Of a DNA stretch of 23,644 nucleotides, positions 7,514 through 17,500 are shown piece by piece. The stretch's first letter is position 1. Every line of letters begins with the position of its first letter. Origin of the DNA: Pelagophyceae sp. CCMP2097. Lineage: Eukaryota > Sar > Pelagophyceae. Both the position numbers and the translations under genes were made by a program. A model generated the notes under the pieces. It searched no databases, was not told the DNA's origin, and saw only the letters and a list, made by a program, of their open reading frames with translations. Location of the stretch: the NCBI GenBank assembly GCA_026770575.1, contig MU657164.1, positions 487,605 through 511,248 of the forward strand. The letters are read 5' to 3'.

Positions 7514-8115
7514 CGTTCCGACGACCGCGCCAACGTGCCCAGTGCCGCTCCGACTGCCCTTGCAGACGCGCGTGCCTCGTGCCTCTTCGACTGCCGTGCC
7601 GATGGTCTGCCGACGGTCCATTCTGGCGACCGCCCGAGCCGTTCCGAGAGCTGTTCCGACGGCCGCGCCGACGTCCGCGCCCCGTGCCGTTCTGACTGCC
7701 GTTGCCGGCGCCTGTGTCTCTGCTCAGAATACTTTCCCGATGGTCGCGGCGACAATCGTGCCGTTCCGACGGCCGCGCCGACGTCCGCGCCCCGTGCCGT
7801 TCTGACTGCCGTTGCCGGCGCCTGTGTCTCTGCTCAGAATACTTTCCCGATGGTCGCGGCGACAATCGTGCCGTTCCGACGGCCGCGCCGACGTCCGTCC
7901 CTCGTGCCTCTGCGACTGCCGTTCCGTTGGTCGCGCCGACGGTCCTTTCCGGCACCCACGCACCGTGCCGTTCCGATTGCTGTGCCGCCGACTTCAGTGC
8001 CCCGTGACGTTCCGACAGCTACACCGACGTTCGTCCCTCGTGCCTCTTCCATCATGCATACCCGACTGCCGTTCCGAGAGTCGCACCGACGTTGGTTCCA
8101 ACGCGCCCCAGGAGT
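7440..8115 (+). repeat. Degenerate CCGACGTC/GTTCCGAC minisatellite at the 3' end of gene 1
   Basis: Words such as GCCGACGTCC, GTTCCGAC, GTGCCGTTC and CTCGTGCCTCT recur throughout. The array starts inside the coding region, where it encodes the Ser/Asp/Ala-rich last 20 or so residues of gene 1, and continues about 600 bases past the stop. It holds no independent gene that I can support. Confidence 0.75.
7653..7897 (+). repeat. 110-bp tandem duplication
   Basis: The 110-bp block beginning TTCCGACGGCCGCGCCGACG and containing TGCTCAGAATACTTTCCCGA is repeated immediately without visible change, followed by the start of a third copy that diverges at about 7898. Two identical 110-bp units imply a recent duplication or ongoing homogenisation. 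Confidence 0.9.
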
Positions 8116-8559
8116 AGAGGCGGCGTCTTCGGGCCGGGTATTTAATTGATTTCAACCCCTCGGGTCGGTCGAAGGACGAATCCGGTTCTCCAGGGCGAGT
8201 CGCGGGTCAGCAGGCCTGCTTACCCGGGTCCACTAGCAGCTTATATCGCTATCGAAAACACATCTTAAAACTTGATTTTTCATTCCCCCGCAAGCCCGTC
8301 AAATGACATCCGGCGTGTGTTTACTGTACAGTCTGAGTCTGAATCAAATCGTTCTTATTGAGACAAGGAGAGCTATGAGCAAGATAAGGTTTGAGTCGCA
8401 AGCATCTCGCCGTCGCGCCGCTTGTCGTGATCCGACTCGGCGCGCACGGGGCCGTCGCGAAACGCGCCGCGCGCCAGCGGTTCGGCCAGTTTTTTTTAGA
8501 CTTCCCCTTTTTGAGAACATATGTCCATTTTTGAGGCACCACACCGCGCGAAGAACGCG
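8116..8559. other. Intergenic stretch, no gene seen
   Basis: This is mixed-composition sequence downstream of gene 1, including AT-richer stretches (TATTTAATTGATTTCAACC, CTTGATTTTTCATTCCC). It may contain the 3' UTR and polyadenylation region of gene 1. No recognisable gene or repeat unit was found. Confidence 0.5.
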
Positions 8560-8638
8560 GGCTCCGTTGGACCCTAAGGTTTCTATTGGATGGGCCTCGC
8601 CTTCCCAAGCGATGCAGCCCTTAGGGTCCAAAGGAGCC
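8560..8638. repeat. Short foldback element
   Basis: GGCTCCGTTGGACCCTAAGG (8560-8579) and the reverse complement of 8619-8638 match in 19 of 20 positions around a 39-base spacer. It could be a tiny MITE or a structured RNA element. No target-site duplication is evident. Confidence 0.7.
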
Positions 8639-8821
8639 GCCCCCCACCCGACGAACGAGGTCCCCAAAGCTACCTTCGGCCTGTGGACTTTCGAAAACTA
8701 GCGAGTCTGAACTTCAATGATAACGGGCTTGAATTTGCATATCCTTGCATCGAAAATTTGGAATCTGTAACCGTTCCGAAAACGTTGTTTAGCGATATTT
8801 TTGAAACACGACCCAAGCTGG

Positions 8822-8984
8822 TAGGAAGTGCCTGCCCCTATTTGATTCGCCTTCTTTGGGGATTTCCCAATTTGATTCTCCTTTTTGGAGGGGCCGTGAT
8901 TGGTTAAATTCACATTATAAGGCCCCTGATTGGCCAAACCTGAATCAAATTGGTCCAGAATCAAATAGGGGCAGGCACTTCCTA
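8822..8984. mobile_element. 163-bp MITE-like element with 25-bp terminal inverted repeats
   Basis: The 27 bases from TAGGAAGTGCCTGCCCC to TTTGATTC (8822-8848) are the exact reverse complement of 8958-8984. The outermost TA on each side could be the target duplication, leaving 25-bp repeats. A second inverted pair lies inside (CCAATTTGATTC against GAATCAAATTGG), and the centre has paired GATTGGTTAAA and GATTGGCCAAA words, so the whole element is a potential long hairpin. It has no coding capacity. It differs in sequence from the 4.8-5.5 kb element but shares the TA-bounded design. Confidence 0.8.
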
Positions 8985-10143
8985 GTGCGCGATTCGGCGC
9001 CTTTTTTCGCAGAATCCGGATCGGGTCGGGTTCGAAACCGTACTTGCACTGAAAAGCCCATTTCCAGAGCCAGCGCAACTCGCGAGTCGCGACCGCGCGG
9101 CAAAAAGCCCAATTGAACATACACGCGCATGCAGAAAACCCGCGCGGGGAAAATGCGGTGCGCACTGTCGAATTAGATTATCACCGGAAATCAACTAACT
9201 ATTTTTGGCTCGTGAAGGCGGCTGGCGCTGCGCCGGCCACTCCCGCGAGGCGCCCTGGGCGCGCTTGTTTGGCTTTTTCGTCAACTGCCTTATTTTGGCG
9301 AGTCTCCGCGAAAGCTTCTTAATTTAGTAGTTAATCAAGTCTAAACCTCAGGGCCCAAATCAAAAGTCGATGAAGGCGCCAATGAGTTCCCGGCCAATTG
9401 AGACAGACGTTAGGGGCACTGTGCCCGAACGTTATGTCCAAATTGGCCGGCAATTCCTTGCCTCCAAAGTAGGCTACTAAAACTTCGCGGTTTGAGACGT
9501 TTCTTCTTCGCGCGCTGGTCTCCAAGGCGCCAACTAATACGACTGGAGGGGGCGGCAAGAGCGCGAGAATGACCTAATTGTCCAACCGATTCACTCTCCC
9601 TCACTATACAAGATGGTTTCGCCAAGAAAGTCAAGTATTTTTTGGGCAAATTTGAGACGGTCTTTCGAGGTACAGTTACCGGGGTCGCATGCAGCGCGCC
9701 GAGACGCATCCAGCCGTGCCGGGTGAACTTTCCTACGTCTTATATGGGCTGAGAAAATCGATTTGGCGACTTTGGCGAGGGCCGTTACCACCCAAGGAGA
9801 CCTCGGATTTTCGTTCACCCGGCGCCGATGGCCGCGTACGGCCGTGTGTAAGAAGGCTACGTCGAGCAACCACCGAAATACCTGACCCAAAAAGCCCGGG
9901 ACTGTCACCAAAAAGCTACAGTTGGCCCATATTTTTTTGAAAAAATGGGCCGTTTCTTCTCTCTTTTTAAGAAAAGTGGCCGTTTTTTTTAGAAACTATG
10001 TGGTATGTGTTTATATAAAAAGGGTGTCTATATTTTTCGATCGCTGTAACTTTTGCAAAAGACGCTCTTTGGTTAAAGTAGAGCTCTGGCGGACTTTTCC
10101 TTGGGGTGCGTGCGCGGCCGCCGGAAGCTCAGCCCAATGCCCA
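8985..10143. other. Gene-poor convergent intergenic region before the gap
   Basis: Apart from the foldback at 9390-9450 and a second hairpin at about 9924-9951 (GGCCCAT...TTTTTTGAAAAAA...ATGGGCC), I see no recognisable protein here. Open frames of about 100 codons exist on the minus strand (for example 9591-9911) but show no known domain. Composition is less GC-rich than in the repeat arrays. Confidence 0.5.
9390..9450. repeat. 61-nt imperfect foldback
   Basis: CCGGCCAATT at 9390-9399 pairs with AATTGGCCGG at 9441-9450, and GGGCAC-T-GTGCCC forms the tip. Flanking bases extend the symmetry weakly. It is a stem-loop candidate in an otherwise gene-less stretch. Confidence 0.6.
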
Positions 10144-10498
10144 NNNNNNNNNNNNNNNNNNNNNNNNNNNNNNNNNNNNNNNNNNNNNNNNNNNNNNNNN
10201 NNNNNNNNNNNNNNNNNNNNNNNNNNNNNNNNNNNNNNNNNNNNNNNNNNNNNNNNNNNNNNNNNNNNNNNNNNNNNNNNNNNNNNNNNNNNNNNNNNNN
10301 NNNNNNNNNNNNNNNNNNNNNNNNNNNNNNNNNNNNNNNNNNNNNNNNNNNNNNNNNNNNNNNNNNNNNNNNNNNNNNNNNNNNNNNNNNNNNNNNNNNN
10401 NNNNNNNNNNNNNNNNNNNNNNNNNNNNNNNNNNNNNNNNNNNNNNNNNNNNNNNNNNNNNNNNNNNNNNNNNNNNNNNNNNNNNNNNNNNNNNNNNN
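10144..10498. other. Assembly gap (355 N)
   Basis: An uninterrupted run of N. The sequence on either side is not obviously the same repeat. The true length is unknown. Confidence 1.
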
Positions 10499-10974
10499 AT
10501 AAGGAGGATTTGAAAGTTCAGCGATTAGTTAAATAATTTCAATTATTTACGTGGGCATTGCAATGGGATTTGGCTGTATCCTTCGGGTCCTCCGTGTGCC
10601 TCCGGCGCGCTCTTGTAATAGTACTAAAAAAGTTATCTTCGGCGATTTCTGTTGTGCAAATTCGACAGTGGCTTGCTAGGAATTCCTATAGTCAGTAAAT
10701 AGAAACAGTGGCGGCGCCGGGTGAAGGATGGATTGGGGGCCAAGTGCGTGGACGTTGCGGAGGCATTGTGGCATCTCGTCGTGGCGGGCGCTTGCCTTGG
10801 CTTCGTCCTCCGAACCAGACGGAGGAGCGGCTTACGGGGCGCGCGGCCAAATGGGCTTGGACGAGTGGCCCCTGGGCGTTGCGGCGCGGCCACGCCCATT
10901 CGCACAGCCGCGGCCCGAGACCCGGAACGATGTCGAGACTCCAAACGTCGCCGCGTCGCAAATCAGCTCAAGAA
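10499..10974 (-). other. Presumed 3' flank of gene 2
   Basis: Between the assembly gap and the gene 2 stop codon I see no recognised domain on either strand. Open frames of about 85-100 codons exist on both strands but read as Arg/Pro/Ala-rich shadow translation. AT-rich patches (GTTAAATAATTTCAATTATT at about 10527) lie next to the gap. Confidence 0.45.
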
Positions 10975-11523
10975 CTAGACGACGGACGTTTGCCCGGGCG
11001 GCGCCGTCGGCGCGGTCGGCGCGGGCGCGGGCGGCGCGGCGGCGAGCCCGGCGCCAGCGGCGGTGGGCGCATCGTTTTCGGCGGCGGGGTGGGCTGTTTC
11101 GCCGTGAGCCGCCGCGTGTGCGCCTGGACCCGCGGCGTTTTCGGCGGCGGCGGGCGCCGTTTCGCCGTCCGCGTCGGTCCGGCCCGCGGCGTCTGCGGCG
11201 CCATCGGCGTCGCTCGGGCGGAAGAGCGCCAGCGGGTCGGCGAGGGCGGCGAACCTGCGCGAGAGGCGTTGCGCCTTGACGACGTCTTTTTCACGGACCC
11301 ACTTTGATTCGGACCGCTGGGTTTGCGAATCGAGGCTGTCTCGGGCCGCGCATGTCAAGGCGGGACCCTTTGCCGAAAGCCGTATTGACACGAGCGGCCC
11401 GTCGCGCCCCTCGTCTGCCAGGATCAGGGGCGGGTCGCGCGTTTTGGCCTTGGCCGTCTTTGAGCGCGTCTCGTCGTGGCCCAAACCCGAGAAGACTCGT
11501 CGCAAAGACACCGCCGCCATCCT
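10975..11523 (-). CDS. Gene 2 exon 11: C-terminus with Ala/Pro-rich tail
   Basis: The acceptor TTGGACCCAG is followed by RMAAVSLRRVFSGLGHDETR, LILADEGRDGPLVSIRLSAK and VREKDVVKAQRLSRRFAALA, and then about 80 residues dominated by Ala, Pro, Gly and Asp/Glu to a TAG at 10975. The first half looks like a folded or partly folded region of unknown type, and the tail is likely disordered. A neighbouring frame (GVKLNLDPED) just upstream also looks coding, so the exon 10-11 boundary may be more complex. Confidence 0.55.
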   Translation of the reverse strand, partial: RMAAVSLRRVFSGLGHDETRSKTAKAKTRDPPLILADEGRDGPLVSIRLSAKGPALTCAARDSLDSQTQRSESKWVREKDVVKAQRLSRRFAALADPLALFRPSDADGAADAAGRTDADGETAPAAAENAAGPGAHAAAHGETAHPAAENDAPTAAGAGLAAAPPAPAPTAPTAPPGQTSVV

Positions 11524-14500
11524 CTGGGTCCAAATTGAGCTTCACGCCCGTCATGTGGGCCATTCCACCACCGCCTTTGGCCCCGTCGCTCGCGAAACCC
11601 GCTCAAGAGTCTCCGGGCTCGTCGCAGGGGCCCGCTCAAGGGCGCGGTTTTGCAAGGGTTGCCGGAACCTGAAAGCTTGGGGCCCTTTTGCTTGGGGCCG
11701 TCTTTTTGGGGCGATTTTCGGGCCGCCTCCTCCTCCGGGAAACGCCCTCGTCGAGCGACTCGGAACGAGCACGGGTTTGCTGGCCGTCTCAGATTTGCGC
11801 AGACGCCCCAAAAGACCCACCTTCGCCGATTCCGCCAAGCTTGTGGCCGAAATATTCGCCACTCGAAAATTGGACTCCGGGTCAGCCGAGTTCGTCTGCC
11901 CACGGTGTCAAGATTGGCGAGCCCGAAAAGCAAAGGTCCAAACGCCGCCGTCAACCTCGTCGTGCTCGTGACGTCCCGGGGCGAGTCGGAATGGAACAAA
12001 AAGGGCGCATTGCCCCGTGTTTGCAGAGGACCGCCGGAGACGGAACCGTCGAGACGGGCGCCTCAAGACCGTCGAGACGGGCCGTCTCGAGGACCGTCCC
12101 GAGAATCTCGTTTCGGGGCCTTTTTGAGGACCGCCGCGAGCCCGTTTTCGGGACCGTCTAGACAGAACCCGTCTTGAGGGCACCCGTGTTGAGGGCACCC
12201 GTCTCGAAGGAACCCGTCTCGAAGGCACCCGTCGTCGACGGAACCCGTCTCGAAAGCGTCCGAAGACCGAGGGCGGCCTCGAGGCCGTCTTGAATCTGCC
12301 TCGAGGGCCGTCTTCAGGGTCGTCAGGGACGGTCTCAGGGCCGCCTTGGTGGCCAGACGTCGTCTGGAAGACGATGTAGAGGGCCGTGCAGGGCCGTCTT
12401 CAGGACCGTCTTCTCGGCCATCGAACGGGCCGCCTCGAGGCCGCCTCGAAGACCGTCGAGACGGGCCGTCTTGAGAGCCGCCTCGAGGGCCGTTTCGAGG
12501 ACCGATATCGCTTCGGGGCCATCTCTCCGGCCATCTCCTCGGACCGCCTCGAGCATGTCGTTTCGGGGCCATTCCCAGGGCCGCCCCGAGCCCGTCTTCA
12601 GGACCGTCGAGACGGGCCGCATCTTCAGGACCGACTCGAGGAAGCCGTCTCTATTGCGTCTTCAGATCATCTCGTGCGTCGCCTCGAGACCCAGCGTCGA
12701 CTTGAGGGCCGTCGAAGAGAAACGCCTCGAGGCCGGACGTTTTCTGGAACGTGGTCAAAAAGCGGTCCTCAAGAAGCGGTCTTCAGGACCGTCTCTTGGC
12801 CATGTGAGGACCGTCTTCTCGGCCGTCTTCTCGGCCGTCTTCTCGGCCGTCGTACTGACCCCGCCTCTGTGCCGTCGTCCACCCCGTTCTCTCGAGGGCC
12901 GCCGTGCAGGGGCCATCTCGAGGACCGCGTCCTCGGACCGCGTCGATCAAACAGACTCGAGGACCGTCGAGACGGGCATTTCCAAAGGCCGTCTTCGGGC
13001 CGTCAAAGGCCCCGGGGCCGTTTTGGGAGACGATGGAGAGGTCCTCAACGGGACCGTCGAGACGGGCCGCCAAAGACGGGCCAGGACCGCCTCGAGGAGA
13101 CCGCCTCGAGAGCGCCTCAAGACGGTCCAAGCCGTCGAGGGGGGGCGCTTTTGGATGACGGCACCCAACACGACGGCACCCAACACGTCTCTCCGGCAGC
13201 TGCCCGTCTTACGCGGGCGCGCACCAGGCGAACTTGTCTGCGGCGTTTTTACACCGGAGTCGGATCTGCCTGTCGCCGAGGAGGGCGAGCGCCGTAGAGC
13301 GCGGCGTCGAGATGGTGATGACGGGGCCCTCTTCTTCTTGCGAGACGGACGCCTTGGCAAGGTCGACGCGGCACACCGCCGCCTCGTGCTCCGCGCTGCC
13401 CTCTGTCCGCCCCGGAAAGGCGTGCAAGAAGCCGTCGTAGCTCAAAACGCAAAAGACGCCCGCCCACCCGAAAGAGGCGCCGCCTAGTGGCAAATGGAGA
13501 GACCGCGGCAATGCGACTGCCCAAACCGGCCTTCGAGGGGAGACCGTCTCCGGGGCCGCGTCGCGGCGCGAAAACCCGCGCGAGGCCCTCTTGCCCCGGA
13601 CCGCCCCGGACCGCCCGCAGAGGCCCCCGGCGCGTCCAAGTGCGCCTTGCAAAGAGTCCGTGGGAGGACGGGCCGCATCGGACGACGCGGGAGGGGGCCG
13701 CAGTTCAAGCTTTGACGACTCGTTGCGTTTCCGGGGCCCTCGAATGGGGCCGTACACGGGCCGGACTCCCTCGACGCCGACTCTCTCGGGGCCCTCGGGG
13801 CCACGCTTCGGACTCTGCGTCGTCTTTTCGGCCAGGTCCCGAATTGACCACCCAATCGCAGGGCGGGATCCGAAAAGGGCCCCGCGGGGGCCTTCAAGCC
13901 TTTGACCATCGAATGCACTCGACGGCCCCCGAGCGGCTTGTGGCAAGGTTCAACTTCGCTCTCCGGCGATTGCACCATTGATCGACGTGGTCCAACTCGC
14001 AAAGGTTCGTCTCCGGCGCATCCGGCGAGACCGCAACGTCGCCCTCTCCCCAATGGCGACTCTGCGGGGTCGTCTGGGGCCGTCGAGAGAGGCCGTCGGA
14101 ATATAGGGACTGCCGCCGGAGCCATCTTCGGTGCTGCATCGGGCATGCCCGACGACAGAGGGACCGTCGCACCGGGGGACCGTCGCACCGGGGGACCGTC
14201 GCAGGGGGGGCGCCGGGGGACCGTCGCGGGGCCGTCCGAGAGACAATCAAACGAGGCCGCCCGGGGGACCGCACCGGCCCTTTCCAACTGCCCAAAGCAA
14301 CTGTACGAGGTGCCATCCGATCGCCCAAAAAAACCCTCGCAGAATGGCCGTCTCCGGGACCGCCCGGGCGACATTCCAAGGGCCGCCCAAGGGGCCCTTT
14401 GGCCCTGTATCACGGTCGACGAGGACCCTACGAAGGAGGCCCCTGTGCAATTGTACAGTGGCAAGGTCCCAGAGTCCCCGAGATGGCGCTGTGACGAGAT

Positions 14501-17500
14501 GCCGGTGACGAGGTCCCTCTGACAACGGCCCCGAAACCTGGTCCTTTGGAAGGCCCTTTGAAGAGGCCCCATTTCTGAAGAGGCACCCTGACTTCTGGCA
14601 AGGTTCCAGTGGCAAAGGTCCCTGTGCAAAGGTCCCTGTGCAAAGGTCCCTGTGGCAACGTCGCCTTGACAAGGTCCCAGTGGCGAGGTCCCAGTGGCGA
14701 CGTCCTCTCGCAAGAGATCCAAAGGCCGTGACCAGGTCCCTGCGGCAGGGTCCCTCTGGCAAGTTCCGGTAAAGGTCCCTCTGGCAAGGGCCCTCTGAAA
14801 AGGTCCCAGTGGCGAGGTCCGTAAAGGTCCTCTGGCAGGAGCGCGCGTGCCAAGGGTCCACGACGGGGTCCGCCTGGGTCCCCTTGACCAGACCTTTCTG
14901 GCGAGTCTCCGTGGCAACGGACCCAAAGGTCCCTTTGAGATTGTGCCAAGGTCCCCGAGGCACGTTTCCCGCAACGACGTCCGAAAGTCCTGTGCCGAGA
15001 TTTCTGTGCTGGGTCGCCGCGCAGTCTATGGGCTTATGGGGTCCAGCCGACCCAATATGGGGTATGGGGCCCCATATTGGGTCCCAGGGGGCGGCGGGGT
15101 TCCAGCCGGCGCGCCTCGCCGGCATCGTGCCGGCCGGACCACGACGCCCAACCTTTCCCGCCGCGCCGGCCCAAGTCTCCACGTGTCGAGTACTCGAGGT
15201 CCGTCGCGCTCAGCGCGCCGACGGGCCGGCGCGACAAGTCCATCTCATCGACCTCGGCCACGTCGGCCGTGCCAGTGCCAGTGGCCTCGAATTCGAATGG
15301 CGCGCGCTCGTCGGTTTCGTTAAAGACACACCGTCAGCGTTTCGTGAACGGAAACTGCTCGCCGAAATTCCAGAGTGGCTGCCGTATGGGGCCCCACGGG
15401 GCCGTATGGGGTCCAACCTACCCAATATGGGCTTGTGGGGCCCAATATGGGGCCCCATACGGCGACCCAGTTTCTGTGACGGGGGTGCTCTGAGAGGGGC
15501 CCGATGCTTTTTGGAAGACGCTTTGTCTGGCAAAGGTCAGACGAGCCCCCGTGACGAGGGCCCAAGACGGGGTTGACAAAGGACCCTTTTTTGACAAGCT
15601 TGCCGGTTCCCCATTTGCAAGGGCCGCTTTGGGCGCGACCTTTGGGGCTTCCTCGATCCGGGTGTTCCCAGGCGGGCTTTGCACGCGGGGCCCAGACCCA
15701 GCTCCAAGGCGCCCTTCTTCGCGACGAGGCGCGTGCGCCTAGGGTCGGGTCTTACGGGGCATTTGAGAGGACAACAGCACAGAATTCAGTGGGGCGCGGC
15801 ATCTCTGCGGCATGTCGGGCACGTCGGGCGCGGCCGCGTGCGTGGGCGCTGCGGCGGACTTTTCGACGTTTGAGTGGGTGATTCGTTCAAAAGTAGGGAA
15901 GACGAGGGCGCCGCGCGTGGTCGCCGTCGAGTCAAGCGAGTCCTGCCGCAACTCGAACCTAGGCGACTTGCTCGAGTATTGCAGAGAGGCGGTCCCCGAG
16001 AGCATTCCCGAGGCGATGCTCCGGACCAAGCCGCAGCATCCGGCAAGCCGGGTCGAGGATGCTCTCCCGCGGGGGTCGCTCCAAACGTTTCCCTCGATGG
16101 ATCGAGGCCTCGACAGCGCCGCGTATTCGCACTCGAGAAAGGCGCCTTTTCAAAGGTGTGCTCTCGTTGGCAAGCTACCGCACCGGGTAGTGGATCGGTT
16201 GAAACCCATATGGGTGAACCCCATATGGGTGAAACCCATATGGGTGAAACCATACGCGACGACGCTGTGCCCTTTGGTTCGTACTACCGAATGGCTTTTC
16301 GGGGATGGCACGGGCCCGTAAGAGAAGCCTTGCGAGGCATGTCCAGAAAGAGACCGTCCAGAGGCCTCTTGCACCCGCGCAAGGGTCGCTTTTGAGGGGC
16401 CCTTGACAAGAGACTGCGCAGGTACGCGCGTGTGGCGTCTTCTAAAGGCCGTACGAGGGCCCGTCCAAGACCCGTGCAACGAGTATGGACTCGCCAAGGG
16501 GCTCTGCGAGAGCCCATGCGAGGAGCCTCGCAAGCGTTTCTTTCGATTTCTCGAAACAAACGCCGAGACGGGAAAACTTCACTTCGGGGAAGAGAGGGGC
16601 CTCGCCAAGAACCGGGCCTTGCAGGGGACCGTGCAACAGGGTTTTCTTTGGGGGAAAAGAGGGGGCCCGCAATTTGGAGCCTTGCCAGGGCCCGCCGAGA
16701 TATGGTCTTGGAACGGACCGCCCCAAGGCCTCTCCGCGGCCCTTGCGAGAGGACCTTTGGGCCCTTGCAACGGCCCAGGCCGTGGAGCGCATCGTGTGAG
16801 AGTCCCCAAACGGCACGAGGGGCCACGCCGCAGGGGCGTACCGCCCCTCCGGGCCCTATCGAGGGACCGGCCCGTGCGAGGGCCCTGCCCGTGCTTTGGA
16901 GCCTCCAAGGGCGCTTGCAAGGCATCGATGCGGCTTGCGGGGCCCTTGGAAGAGGCCTCGCAAGCGACCGGAGGCAGGGACCGCTGAAGAGCCAGGGCCC
17001 GCTGAAGAGCCAGGGCCCGCTGAAGAGCAAGGGCCGTTTGACTTTTGAAGGACGGTTAGCAGGGGCCAGCATCCCATATATGGTACGAATCGCACGGTTT
17101 GCAAGTGTCGCGCCGGTCCAGACTCGTCCAGCGCCTCGTTTGCGTTGGGCAGCGCCGAGTGCGCGCGCACGACGCGGTCCTCCAGCACGTGGCATACACG
17201 GCGCAGAAACGGGGCATCACCGCACCAAATAAAGACAGGGCGCACGACTCACGGCGACGTGACTCTCTAGGTCCCCATCGTCGAACCTGCAGAATTCGGG
17301 CGCCCGGCCGCATCTCAAAAGCCTCGAGCCGACGCGGCAGAGGTCGTCTCGAAACGTCTGGTTGGCCCTCGCAAACTGCCCCGCGAAATGATCGAGCCCC
17401 GCGTCTTTCCAAGCGACGAGGCTCGGGAGCTCGGCGTCGGCGTCTGCAACGAGGCCGTGGAAGCGCGCCTGCGCCTGCGCCGAGAGCCGGCACGCCACGC

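Noticed and set aside
9591..9911. 106-codon minus-strand open frame near the gap
   Set aside because: Reasonable composition but no known domain, no supporting splice sites and no ATG-anchored context; too weak to call.
12386..13487. Two overlapping plus-strand open frames of about 300 and 340 codons
   Set aside because: They lie over the 12-bp minisatellite and antisense to the PH exon; 12-bp periods keep frames open by chance.
13484..14974. 496-codon open frame on the minus strand
   Set aside because: It crosses the 14-bp minisatellite and the PH exon flank in the wrong frame for the PH domain; Gly/Pro/Arg-rich with no domain.
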